Shown: piece after piece, positions 46,144 through 59,100 of the stretch
How the letters are laid out: every line of letters starts with the position of its first letter
Position numbering within the stretch: position 1 is the stretch's first letter
Origin: Apiospora phragmitis
Taxonomy: Eukaryota > Ascomycota > Sordariomycetes > Amphisphaeriales > Apiosporaceae
Direction: 5' to 3'
NCBI GenBank assembly: GCA_038363925.1
Contig: JAQQWL010000005.1
Location: 682,001 to 746,000 of the forward strand
Length of the DNA stretch: 64,000 nt
Made by a program: the position numbers and the translations under genes
Notes under the pieces: generated by a model
Databases searched by the model: none
Told to the model about the DNA's origin: nothing
The model's input: only the letters and a program-made list of their open reading frames with translations

Positions 46144-48738
46144 TCAAGCTCGGAGCTTGCAGCCGTGAACCTTCAGAACATGGCTCTTGAATTCTCCGAG
46201 GGTCTCGAGGAAGTCGCCTAATGGTTCGCAGTTGGGGTGAAAACACCTGTAATTTCCCGCGACAGGCATCCGCCGCAAATGGATATTCTCGACATGGTCC
46301 ATCATGTGAGACACACGACTAAATTTGTAGATGCGGCTGTTGTAGGGCAACGCCATATCGCCGAAGCAGACGATACACTGCGTGGGATCTATCTTCAGAG
46401 GAACTGAGCAAGGTGCTGTGCCAGGGAGCCGACTCGAACGTTGTTCTTTCAAGGACGATGTATGTGGCTTGCGTACTTCTCGCAGCGCTGCTAGGGCTAC
46501 AAAGAGGTCGATTGCCTGGATTTTCCGTTTGGTGATGGATCTTGGGTCGAGGTTCATGTTGAAGTCGCAGAGAACTCCTTGCAGCTCGGTCCGCACCGCC
46601 AGCTGGTGTTGGACTGCAGGCTCCGCTACCTCTTCACCAGCTAATCCATTCAGCTGTCGCTCCAACTCTTCATCATGGATGCGTCGGCGGCAGACATCTT
46701 GGTACACCTTAGTCATTTCATCTCGATACCTCTTCTCGCCGTTCTTGAGATCCCTCTGAAGCTGCCGGTACTTGACTAGCTCCTCTTGGGGGGCATGTTT
46801 GAGGAGCCCATATTGCTGTCGAATATTAAGAAACATTTTTTTTACTCTTCTTGAAAGGTCGGCCAAATCGGGGTCGGGAGGAGCTTGTCTAGCTCCGCCT
46901 TGGGTATCTCTTTAGGAACTTCGGGGTTACATCGAATACTCATGTGCGTGAAAGCCCGGGTAAGACCATCTGCCGACGGGTCCCGCTCGAGGTAGGCATC
47001 CTGCACGTTAAAACCGACTCGCCCGTTCAGATAGGCATTCCCTATACATCCTGTCAACGGGTCGTGCCGCATGACCTGGTCAACGACGGGGTCGGGCGCT
47101 ACGCCAAGGATAGCGTTTACGTGGCCCCGTCGAAAGCAGTAACTGGTCCATCTGTCCTCCGATCCAAGATCCCTTCCAAGACGGACAAGATAGAATGCGT
47201 ATACTGCGTATCTCATGGCCTCTTCCATCGCCTTCTTCCAGCCTCCTGATTCAGTCCGTACCGACTTCCGGAAGAGTGGTCTTTTGAGCCACTCTGCTTT
47301 CCAGTGCACCTTTACGGCGTCTTTCTTTAATTGTGTTGAGAAGAACGGTTTTGCCTTGTCATAACCATCGACTTGAATAGCGTCGTCACGGATCGCTCTC
47401 GCGAGGATGTGACTGATTGGGCAGAGAATGGGCAGCGGGTGTTCGCGAAGTAAGAAGATGGTTCTGGAACTGCGAGTCAGCATAGTAACTGGAATATGGT
47501 GAAAGAGCTGTGGTCATACGGTTTCGGCTTGTTGTCTGCCCCTTTGTGGAAGCGGAAGCAAACTTCCATGGCGAGAACGTCTCGGCCGCGATTTCTAGGA
47601 TCTTTTACGATCCAGAGTGTGACGTCCTCGTAGCAGAGCGCTTTGTGCTGCCGCACTTGGTCTCCGAATTCATCCACTTCCAAGCCGATAGAATGGGCAG
47701 TTCCCTCCATCTCAACATCGGGAATGTAACCGTCCTTCACAGATGTCGCATGGCGATCCTCATCGCCCGTAGCATCGCTTTCGTACCCGTCACTATCGTG
47801 ACCATCTTCGTCAAACACGGATTCGTCATTAGAGTGGTCACTCATGCCGTTGTCGCTGTCGTCCTCCATGATGTCAGGCCCTGCTTCATCATCGCGCTGT
47901 CTTTCTGATTCATCGATCACGGGATCTTTGCGGCCTCTGCTCTTCGCTCCGTCAACCAGTTCCGCAGGGCGACAGGCCGTGTACGCCTGGATGAGCATGA
48001 TAGTCGCGAAATCGAGCCGGTCGTCTTCTGTAGGAAATACGGATCTGTCTCTGGCCCAGTGCTGGGTGAGTCCCAAGAGTAGGTCATCGACGCCCAGCAC
48101 TGGTTTCGCCTTGGGCATAATATCAAGGTTAAACTCTAATTTCAACGACCCATTGATATACTAGGTGTTATCAGTATGCTATACGAAAAAGGGTGGGCAG
48201 GTGGTATCTGGTTACCTTCACGATCTCTTCGCAGTCGTTTGGGTTGATCACTTTGCCTTTGTTGTTCCGTCGATACAGCATCTTGAAGTCACGCCAGTAC
48301 TGGTTGATAGTCTTCTTTTTGGATCTTTTCCGTTTGGGTCGGAAATAGGTTTCGCAGATCCAGTATAGAAACGTCATAATCCTGCCTTTGTCGCAGCGCT
48401 TGGGTTCGATAACCAACTTCCACCATCCTAACTTTTTCTCATGACAAAACCTGGAATAAACGAGTGTCAGCATATGCCCATCGCGCCGCGAAGAAGTGAT
48501 ATTGTCACTTTATAAATCGTTTCTCGATGTAGTATATATTTGCCTGGGTTGTTTCAGCATCATTGGGGGAAATGAATATTGTTTTATTCAGACGTTTTCG
48601 CATCTCCTGGTAGTCATATGGGCTCAGCTTCGAAGCCACCCGTTCCTTATGGGCGGCGATGGACTTCGTCCGCTTTGACACGGCATTTTGAAGCGTGAGA
48701 AGGATATCAGGGTGAAGTGTGGATGTGTTAGAGGGCAT
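46144..48738 (-). CDS. DUF3435/FluG-type tyrosine recombinase with C-terminal zinc-finger tail, one apparent frameshift
   Basis: This is a fungal DUF3435 protein, the superfamily that includes Crypton-like recombinases and the captains of Starship transposons. Exons 48738-48509, 48450-48216, 48160-47520 and 47469 down, with introns of 50-58 bases, keep phase. Exon 2 is basic (FRPKRKRSKKKTINQYWRDF). Exon 3 gives KPVLGVDDLLLGLTQHW and IQAYTACRPAELVDG, whose Arg fits catalytic box I. An acidic insert follows. Exon 4 gives LPILCPISHILARAI, WKAEWLKRPLFRK, YCFRRGHVNAIL, DQVMRHDPLTG and IGNAYLNG, which supply plausible second Arg, His and Tyr. Between 46905 and 46860 the frame must shift by one base to continue into DLADLSRRVKKMF and a C2H2-like tail (CIVCFGDMALPY, HMMDHVENIHLRR, CFHPNC, FKSHVLKVHG). 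The shift could be a mutation or an error. About 850 residues if continuous. Confidence 0.8.
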
Positions 48739-49239
48739 AATGCATAAGGTGATTCGAGACTGAAAGGGTGAAATAATCAATGGCGCGAGGTTTCTGCAAT
48801 ACAGGGAGTGAAAAAGGCCTAAGCCGCTGTGAGGATGATAAACGCGAAGGATGCATGGAATATAGTGCACGAAGAGTAGGGAGCAGCGGTTCATTCTAGA
48901 GACTACGATCGGTAACCATAACGATATATATACCTAGCAAATTTGGATATTCTTCCTGAGTGGACCACAAGTGTTAGTTTGGCCATTTACAACGTGATCC
49001 ACAGTGAGTCAGATCTAAGTAGAAATCCAAATAGTAATGGGAGAAGAAAGGTCAGCGATATCTCAAGCAAGTTCAAGCACCGGGGTGTGCATATAGAGCG
49101 AGCCGGCCATTGGTGTTTTGTACGCTCACACCCCGGCCGTGAAGCGGGTACGGTGGTAGGGGTGATCAGGCGGTCGAAGCCGCTGAGAACGGCGGGCAAG
49201 CCGCTTATAACAGCGTGCTAGACCGCCGGATTCGGCAGC
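48739..49239. other. 5' flank of the recombinase gene, no gene
   Basis: Normal-composition upstream region ending abruptly at the AT-rich block. It contains one inverted repeat, listed separately. Confidence 0.45.
49080..49136. repeat. 10-base inverted repeat with 37-base loop
   Basis: CCGGGGTGTG at 49080-49089 is matched by CACACCCCGG at 49127-49136. It lies about 350 bases upstream of the recombinase start and about 100 bases before the AT-rich block. Confidence 0.6.
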
Positions 49240-52200
49240 AGAGACCGCGACACTCAGCTTTATGGTATAATATTCGGCTTAAGCTTTTTAATAATAATAT
49301 ATATTTTAAAAACTTTAAGTTTATTAAACTTCGCTTTTTAAACCGCTACTTATTAATTAAACCTTTTTTAACGTATTTTATTAAAATTAACTTATTTTTT
49401 AATTAATTTTAAAATTATTTACTTATAATTAAAGTATTTTTAAAATTATATTATATCTTACAACGTCTATAATATTATACGTAATTTATTCATAACGCTT
49501 TTTAATATCGATTAAAAAGTTCGTAACTTCTTTCTATACTTTTTTATTGTTATAAGTTATAAATCTTTTATTAACGGTTTTAAATTAATATAACGTATTT
49601 TATAAGCGAATATCTTATATAAGCGAATATTTTATTTTTTTATACCTTTTTTAATAAAATATAAGTTAATTTTATTATAACGTATTTAAAATATTAAAAT
49701 TAATCGGAATCCTTATTTTTAAATATTTCTATATTATTTTAATAAGTACGCGTATTATACTTAGGTTCTCTGTAAATTTTATAGCGTTATAAGCGTGTTT
49801 TAAACGTTTTTATACGACTATTCTTTTAACGCGATTCGTTTTATAACTATTTATTAATATCTTTTTTAGCTTGTATACGAAGTAATTTTCTATTTTATAG
49901 CCGTTTTTTTTTATACGGCGGCGCCGGCTAAGTATTTTATTTACTTTTTAAAATGTCGCGTTTTTACTTTTTAAAAGAGTAACTCGGTATATAATATACG
50001 TTATAGCTTTTACGATCTGGTTAAGGCTAATTAAAATAGATATCGGAAAGTTATTTTAATATTATATAATACGGTTTCGAACGTATTCGGTTTAGGATTA
50101 GGCCTTAATCGGGTTGTTTAAGGTTTTTAATTCCTAAAGAAAAAGTAGGCCGGAAAATATCCCGGAGGTATTAAAATACGTAGCTTTATATCTAACTATG
50201 AAATAATATATTCCGGATTATACGGGACGAGTCCTATTTTTTAAAAGCTTCCTCGTATATTCGAAACGGTGAAAATCGCTTAGAACGCTTTTAAAAACGT
50301 TAATAGGAAGTCCTTTTTTAAGATATGGGTAATATGCGCCGTATAAGATATTTAATTTCTTTTTTATAGGCTTTTTTTAATATACGAAAATAGCCGATAT
50401 TAAAAGGTTAAAGTTTATATAACGAATAAGAAAGTATATAGAGTATAATAATCGAGTTCTTTTTATAACAGAGTTCGAAAGTTATCGAGTAGTAATTTTC
50501 GTGGCCGTTTAGGATTAAGAGGCGATAATAACCTTTCGTATAAAACTTAATATATTAATTAAAGTATTAAATCTAGTCTTCGCCTCTTTTATTTATAGTC
50601 CAGCTATTTTTAATAATTGAGATTACTTAGTCCTTCGGTAATGGGCTGTTTTTGTATTAAGAAGAGAGGTACGTTTTCCCGGTAAAAATAATATACGGAG
50701 GGATGGTATAACCGTGTAATCCGATATTTTAAATAATTATAATTTATTCCCGGTTCTTTTACTATATTACCCTAGGCTTTCCGCGTTAATCGGAAGTGGT
50801 TATAATTATTTCAAACGAGATTTAATTTATAAAAAAGCCGGTCTCGTTAATATTATAGATATCCTCCTTTTAAATCCTATATTTATAAATTATATTTTAT
50901 ACGAGGGTAAATTATACGCGATACGCGTCGGGATTTTTATAAAGGATTTTTTAATAATTAATTCTTCGGTTAAAACGTATCCGGAGGTTTAATTATTATC
51001 GTATAAAGTTAGAGGCTTAATTAACGCCGACACGTCCCGCGTTATATAAATTAAGTAATCGATTCGCTATATCTTTTATATTATTTAGCCGGGGAGGAAA
51101 CGATTACGTATTTAAATTAATAATATATTAAATAATTATATTTTCTTCGGAATTTAGAAGCTTTCGAGAATTTATAAATATTTCGCGTCGTATAGGTTAA
51201 TTATTTCGTTTACGCTATAAGGTTTTTAATAAGACGTAATAGATTAATATAGCTTTTTATACGTTTAAAATTAAGTTTTTTTAGAACGCTTAAAGCGCTA
51301 GAATTATATCACTTTTTTTTTAAAGTTATAACATTTTCGGACGTAAAAGAATATAAAAAAAGGTTAAGGCTATAAAGAAATTTATAAAAGTGGGATATTC
51401 GTTTATATAGGACATTCGCTTGTAGGATACGTTAAGGCGTTTTTTTCTTATTATTTAAATTTAAAACAATTAATAATTCGTAATAAAATATAGTTTTTTT
51501 ACGCTCCGCTATTAAGTAACGTTTTAATATATACTCTTTTTATACTTATTATTAATATAATATATTTATAAATAACTCGATTATCCGTTATTTAATATAG
51601 GGACCTATCTTAGTCCGCTTATTATCGTCCTTTTATAATAAGCGGCGTCCGTTTTCTAAACGCCGCTTTTATAAATAATTAACGATTTTTTACGATCAAT
51701 CCTTATATCGTCGCTATTATTCTCTCCGTTCTTTCTAAAACGTTTCTTAATATATTAATAAAGGTGTTTTTATACTCTTCCCCGTGCGAAGTATTATCCT
51801 TAATATTTAAGATTTAGGTTTTTCGGGTAATTCGAAAGTTTATTAAGTTCGCGGTAATTTATAAACGTTTTATAAATTCCTTAATATATTAAAAAGGTCT
51901 TCCCGTCGGGTATATATTTATATATCTTAAAAATATTAAACGCCCTCTTTTAAATGTTTATAAGCTCGCGATTTTTCCTAAGCGTATTTAAAATATTAGT
52001 TCTTAAAACACTCCCTTTAATTTCGTCCTTTTAAATAATATTATCGTAACTACCGTAAATATTCCTATACCAATAGGTACGCGCATTATTTATTGGGGAT
52101 CGATATTCGGATTTTTTTAATAATATAGTCCGGGTATAATTACGTAATAAGTTATTTATTAATCCTTTAAAAAAACTATTCGTACTCGAGTTTCTCCGCG

Positions 52201-54354
52201 AAATGTTTTATATAAACATTATATACGTACGAAATTTATAAAAGCGTAAAGTATCCTTTATATATATAAAAGATTTATAGGTTATCCCCTACGGCGTAAT
52301 TATTATAAATTTTTTAATTAAACTTAGCCGTAAGAAGTACTTAATATAAATATTTTAAATCGGGGTAAGGAATATTAAGAATAATTAGCCATTTATTAGT
52401 CTTTAAGTCTTTAAACTTAATAATTTTATATATTAATTCGTTTATAAATACACTTATTAAGCGTTCGTAATTTATAAATTATTCTAGCTAGCTCGTAATA
52501 TCGTTTATTAAATCGCTATTTTTATTATAAAGGAAAGATCATTCTTTGCATATTATTATAACGTTTTAATTATAATTCTTCTTACCTTCCGGGGTTTTAA
52601 AAAACTATCTAATATTTTCTTTATCCGTTAAATAAAAAGTATACCTATTATTATAATAAGTTATTTAAAATAAATTACCGTACTTAATAATAACGTTACT
52701 ATTTTTAATAATTATTATAAAAGTGTTTTTTATTTTAATAATATTAATTTATTATTTATTTAGAATTCGTTAAAAATCTTTCCTTAATACTTAATATTTT
52801 TAAATATAATACCTTAATTTTTAATAATTATAATAAATACCGCGTAACTTCCTATCCTATTTATTATATTTAATAACGTCGAAATTTATAAACTTATTAT
52901 AATAACTATACGCCGTAATATTTTTAAATAATATATAATTATATTAATATAATCGCCTCGTATTAGCTTAAATTTAACTAATTTATCGCTAAGGTCCGCC
53001 TTACTTTTTATAGCGTTATTTATATATACGAGTATCGATTTTAATAATAAACTCTCTATATAAAAAAAAGTTATTAAAGATATTAAGCCGGCTAAGTTCG
53101 TTCTTAATATTATTTTTTAATCCTTAATAATATATTATAATTTTTATAACTTTAATATAATTTAATCAAATTATAATACGCTAGAACTCGGCTATATAAA
53201 AAGCGGGTAATCCTTTTTATTTAAAAGTTTTAAATTCCCTCTCCGCCTGTCGTTTTTCGTTAGGGTTTTAAAAAAGTAACTTAAAAGCGTGTTTAAAGCT
53301 GTCGTAACTTTCGAAAATATGTTATATCTCTATACGGCATAACTTAACTTATTAATCGTTTTTTATAAGTTCGTTTAAATAAAGTTCGAATTAAGCGAAT
53401 ACCTTACCTTTAAAAAACGAGGCGGCGTAAATAACTCGTTAAGTAACGTTTTAAAACGTTCCGTTATAAAATTATTAATAGGTTTTAATTTAAATAAAAA
53501 AACTTCGGAAATTTCCGCTTATTCCGTTAAAAAAGGTTAACGTATTAATTTTTATACCCTTTTTTAATATAATAAGGGTCTAAATAATATTAATAATTAT
53601 ATAAAAGAGATATACTTTTTCGCGTAACTTATCGATATCGTAAAATATTTATTCTAAAATACCTTTAATTAAAAGCTCGTTACGCTCTTTTTTAAGCTTA
53701 ACGTAATAATATTAATAATTAATGCTTTCTTATTCGAGTTCCTTAATTCGTTTAATTAACGCTTATCGGGTAAGTTTATTATTACTATCGTTGCTATCGA
53801 CGTTTATAACAAGGTCTCGTTAAGAAGTATTAAAGGTGGCGATAGGAGTCTTTCCTTATTAGACGGTATTACTAAAGCTAAGTATAGATATAGTTCTTAT
53901 AATACTATTATTTAAAAGTTTAAATAATAACTTATAAAAATAAAAGTAATTAAAATATAATAAACGTTATTTAAGTTTTAAAAGAAACTTAATAAAATAT
54001 ATTAAGGTTTATATTAATAATATAAAAAAGTATTAAAACGTGTAATAAAAATTATTTTTATTAATATAATAAGTAATAGCTCGTAAAAATAAAGGTAACT
54101 AAAGTATATAAACTTCGAAAATATTTATAATAATTTCGTGAAAATTATTTACCTTATTAATAAATTAAGATTAATATTTAAATTAATTATTAAAATAAAA
54201 AGTATTTATATAAAATATATAGGGAATATTTATTATTATATATTTAATTTTTTCTTTATTAATTTATTAAGTCGCTTATTAGTTTATAATAATCTTATTA
54301 TTAACTTATAATAATTTATCCCTTAAATTATAGTAATCTATTTCGGTAGCTCAC
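49240..54354. mobile_element. RIP-destroyed retroelement-like block
   Basis: Five kilobases of extreme AT content with stops in every frame. The length and the GC-richer terminal sequence at its right end suggest an LTR retrotransposon on the minus strand, but no protein motif can be read with confidence. The left boundary near 49240 is sharp. Confidence 0.45.
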
Positions 54355-54600
54355 TTAGAGCGTCGTAATCCAGTCGTTCCTTATCACGTGACACTTCTCC
54401 GGTTTCTCTCCCGAGTCGGGTCTATCCTTTCGTTGTCTAGGACATCTTTATAGTTACGTATTTCTACCGTATAGGGGAGTTCGTATTAATATAGCTAGTA
54501 GTACGGTCGGTGGTTATAACATTATAGCCTAGTCGGGGCATAATAAACCCGTTCCGGCGAGTGGGGTCTTGGCCGCATGGTTAGGTCGGGTTGTAACAGT
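54355..54600 (-). repeat. GC-richer island, possible solo or 5' LTR
   Basis: Within the AT-rich block, about 245 bases keep near-normal composition. Read on the minus strand it begins TGTTACAACCCGACC, a start seen in fungal Gypsy-type LTRs. I found no second copy at the left end of the block, so an LTR pair is not shown. Confidence 0.35.
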
Positions 54601-55400
54601 TATTAATTACCTCGATTCGATAAAATATTAAATCGGTATTAATATTTCGTGAGTAAAGTTTAACGCGTATTATTAATATTTAACTAATAGGCTTATATAT
54701 TACGTCGCTTATATTTTTTATTTAAGTTAATAATAAATTCGTAATACGAAAAAGATGATACGAAATATATAAATTAATTAATATAAAAGCTTAAGTATAA
54801 TAGATCTAATATTATAATTAGTTTTAAATAAATAACTTATATTAATTATTAATAGTTTTTAAGTTTACTTTAATAAATAATATAAATTATTTTTAATAAT
54901 AAATAAACGCGAGTTAATTAACGATAACGAAGCGCTTTATAATAAATATATACGATAATATAATAAACCGATCGAGCCTTTTAATTTAAATATTAATATT
55001 AGCAACGTTTTAAATACCCTCGGCGTTTTTTATAATGTTAAATTTTCTTATTATATAAGCTATATTAATTAAATATAAGCAATTATTCTTTATAATTAAT
55101 TATTAATTATAGCCCGCTACCTTTTTAAGATTATAATCGTAAAGATTTTATTAACGCTTCGATTTTAATATAAAGCCGGTATTATTCATGAAATTAATTT
55201 AGTATTTTTTTAATTATAATAAAAATAGTAAATAAAATAAATAACGAGGTAATATATATTAAAATATAGTTATAATAACAGGGTTAAAAGTAAAGTAAGT
55301 AAGTTAATATTAAAAATTTATTACTAAATAATATATATTAATTAACTACTTAACTAATTATTAACTAACTAAACCACAGGCTCTTAAATAACTAAAAACA
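54601..55400. other. AT-rich RIP-like sequence
   Basis: No reading frames. It ends near 55400, where composition returns to normal. Confidence 0.55.
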
Positions 55401-56174
55401 TTAACCAATCGGCTAGTCATAACTAACTAATCAACCGACACCAGTCGGTTAGTGTGGATGGTACTTTGACAGCCTTGACTTTGAGGGTGTGTAGTATATT
55501 ACGCCTGACAATACTGAACATGGTAAGGCTGAACAATGCCAGAGCCAGCTCAAGGAAATTGATCAGCGTCCAACAGTATAGACGACGCCATAGAAACGGA
55601 CTTGGATTCGCACAATACAGAAGAACGAAATCAATAAAGCCTGACATCTTGAGCATTGTCCGTCTTTAGATGTGAAGGCTGGCCTTCCTGATTACACCAA
55701 CTTCTTTATCTCCCGAATGCAACCTCTTGCCCACCTTCCTTTTCAAGCTGTCTGGGAGCGGTAAGTTACAGGGGCTGCCGGGTCGCGGCTGAAGAGGCGT
55801 TTCGGTGAGCAACGCATGCAATGAGTACCATTGGCTACGCGAGTCTCGCTCTGCAAGCCAAGGCCCAGGGCTGCCGCACACAGGGGTGTCGATTGGGGGC
55901 GGAAGATAACCAACCCGATGCTACAGTAGGTAGGCTGGGATGCGCCAAATATCGCGCTGAACACAGTGCGCCTCGCCTGCAGCTCACGGTAGGCTACAAT
56001 AAAAAGGATTGGAGACGAAGAGTTGAATCGACCTGCTCAAACAAACATTCGTGTTGGAGTATACATTCACCAGTTTCGAGGTCCACACATAAGACTTCCC
56101 AATTCAGGAAAAGCTATTTCTTGCATATGTGCAAACACTCGTTTTGTTTCTAACTCCATACTGGAAGTTACTAG
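55401..56174. other. 5' flank of the NACHT-ankyrin gene, no supported gene
   Basis: Overlapping ORFs of 70-110 codons on both strands (55423-55656, 55821-56153) have no recognisable motif. Confidence 0.4.
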
Positions 56175-59100
56175 ATGGATGAAGACCGAGGCCGTCAAGG
56201 CCCCTCGAAGGCGGACCGCGTTGGCGTGGGCAATGCCGACCATTCTGTCATTGCAGGAAACTTTTCAGTAGATGGAAATGTAGGATTTGGTACGTATAAG
56301 ATTTTGGTGAGATGAATGGGCTGACTAACGACGAGAAGCATTTAAAGGCTCTGCCGATACAACAAATCTCAACTCCGTGGTTGCTAACTCACTTTCTATT
56401 GGAGGTGACGTGAAATACAGTAAGTAAACTCCATCCCAGACACGGCTTCTAGATATAAAACGGATGCATCCCTACTCTTGCGTCAATTCCAGCTATTTAT
56501 TCGAAGCTAACGTAGCTACAAGAAACAACCATTAACACCCGGGGTATGTAATCCGACGATGAGTCAAAGAGTCAGACACCAGCTTACCTCCGGAGTCCCG
56601 GTGCAGCTGTTTCCCCCAGCAGGGTCGCTCAAAGGCTAAGAAAACTTGCCCGGCTTGATTCTCTTACAAAGCATCGGCGACTTGAGGAAACTGCACAAGC
56701 CGTGCCCAACACCGGGGACTGGATCCTGAATGATCCTACGTTTCTCAGATGGCAGGCTGGAGAGTTCAAACATTTGTGGTGTTATGGCAAACGTATGTCC
56801 TATCTCAGAAGCCCCCGAGGACTTACCGTATCTAATTACTTGACTCTTAGCCGGGGTTGGCAAAACAGTGTTGGCGTAAGATCCGGTCGCCCCAGAACCG
56901 CTTTATCCTGTACTGAATTATATACAGGGCAAAGATCATTCGTCGACTTCGAGATACCGTCGTCCAGAGAGGCATACAAGATCAGCAGATGCGAGGAGTC
57001 CTATACGTTTACTTCGATTATCAACAACGTGATAACCAGAACCCGGCTGCCATTTTGGCCGACCTACTGTCGCAGCTTCTGTGTCAAAAGCCGTTTGTCT
57101 CCCTGGATACCACGAGAATGTACAACGAGTGGGGTGAATCAGAGGAACTTTTGAACCATAAGGGTTATCTGAGTCTCCTCATCTCAGAGGCGGCAGTGTT
57201 CCATCAAGTCTACCTCGTCCTAGACGGACTGGACGAGTACTTTGATGAGACAAACGAAAATCGACCACACACGTTGATGGGCATCGTTTCGCAGCTGCAG
57301 AGGAACTTCAAGATCATTGTCACGTCAAGGGATCGTGAGAATAGATTTGACACCATCGATTTTGGCAAACCGATTCATATCCAGGCAACAAACCAGGACC
57401 TTGCTGCGTTTTTCGAATGGAAGATCAACCAGTCGGAAGTTCTGAAACAAGCAATGGCAACCGGAGACACGAGGAAGGACGGCTCTTGGTCGAAACATCA
57501 TGATGAATTTGTTACCAAGGCGCGAGGAAAGTGAGTACGGGCAAAGCCCAAGCCCCAGTCCTGAGACATCGTACCTAACTGACACGGCATTACAGTTTCC
57601 TCATTGCCCAACTGCAGATGAAAGCCCTTGAAAGAGACACCGACCAAAATGTAATTGAGAATTGCGAAGGGAATTCGTCTTATTTCTACGAAGGTGCTTT
57701 ACGTAGGATCCGGGGCCAGCGAGACTCGAACAAGAAGATGGCGCTGGCAGCTCTGAACTGGGTCTGCTATGCGGCTCGACCCCTTTCGATCTCGGAGTTC
57801 AGTCACGCAGTGGCAGGTCATCAAGCAGCCGGTAGAGTCGACGTCAACACGTTGGAAGCCATATGTGCCGGATTGATCATCGTGGACGGGTCGGGCATCG
57901 TTCGTCTGTTTCATTATACAGCCCATGAGTTCCGGGGACGCAAGGCGGTTGTCCGCTTTCAAGACTCTCATCCGTCACTGGCTCGAAGATGCCTAATCGA
58001 CCTTCTCGAACGTCCTATCGACGACACAAGCGGCCACTCACACCAAATCTCATCCCATAGGTCAGCTTATTTGACTTATGCTGCAGACCATTGGGGGTAC
58101 CACTTTCGACGCGCAGGGGGGATGTAGCAGCCTGGAAGCTTGTGACGGAACTTCTAGGAGACCAAAGGAAAATTTCAGAATCCACAGAATGCATGGAGAA
58201 CATCCCTTCCCACCTCAAGTCAGATGTAACTGCCCTGCACATATCCACATTCTTCGGTTCAAAAGGACTTGTACTACACTCGATCAACAAATTGGCTATC
58301 CATATAGATACTGGCGCATATACTGGTCACACGGCAACTCATTGGGCTGTGATATTTCAACAGCAGCGTATACTCCAGGTGTTGCTAGAGAGTGGAGCCA
58401 ACGCTAATGCTCAAGATGCCAAAGGGAGGACACCACTTCACCTCGCAATATCGAACCATGACGAGTCGAGTACCAGAATACTACTCCAGTACTCACAGGA
58501 GTTGGATGGAAGCCTTGAAGATAAGAAAGGGTTCACCTCTCTTCGTTTTGCGGCCCGTGAAGGTCATCTCTGGGCCATCAAACTTTTGCTCCCAATATGC
58601 GCCAATACTATAAATTCTGAGGACCAGGACGGATATAGCGCACTCCGGTGGTCTTTAAAAATGGGCCACGAAAGTATTGTCCGGCTACTCATTGATGCTG
58701 GGGCTGACATCAACACACCGTCACCTCACGACGGCTGGCTGATTCTGAGCGAGGCTGCCAGCTGTGGTAACCAAAGAGTCGGCCTCATTCGATTCCTCCT
58801 CTTGGAAAGGCCTGACCTGCATATCGACCTGCACAGACAGGACTGGGCTGAGATGGCACCCATCGAGTGGGCAGTTCTCTATGGAGGGTCCGAGGTAGCA
58901 TACCTGCTTTTGAAGGCCGGCGCTGATCCGAGCATCAGGGACAAAGAGGGCAGAACACTCCTGCATCGCTTGATCGAGTTCTGGCCCGCAGTACGGGACA
59001 AGACTCTGCTCTGGCTTCTTATCGAGCACAGATGCGCGCTGGAGCTCCGTGACGACGCACAAGACTGGACGCCGCTCCAATTGGCAATAGCTCGTGCCAA

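Noticed and set aside
49215..49406. ORF at the start of the AT-rich block
   Set aside because: Lys/Phe/Asn-rich translation of AT-rich DNA with no motif.
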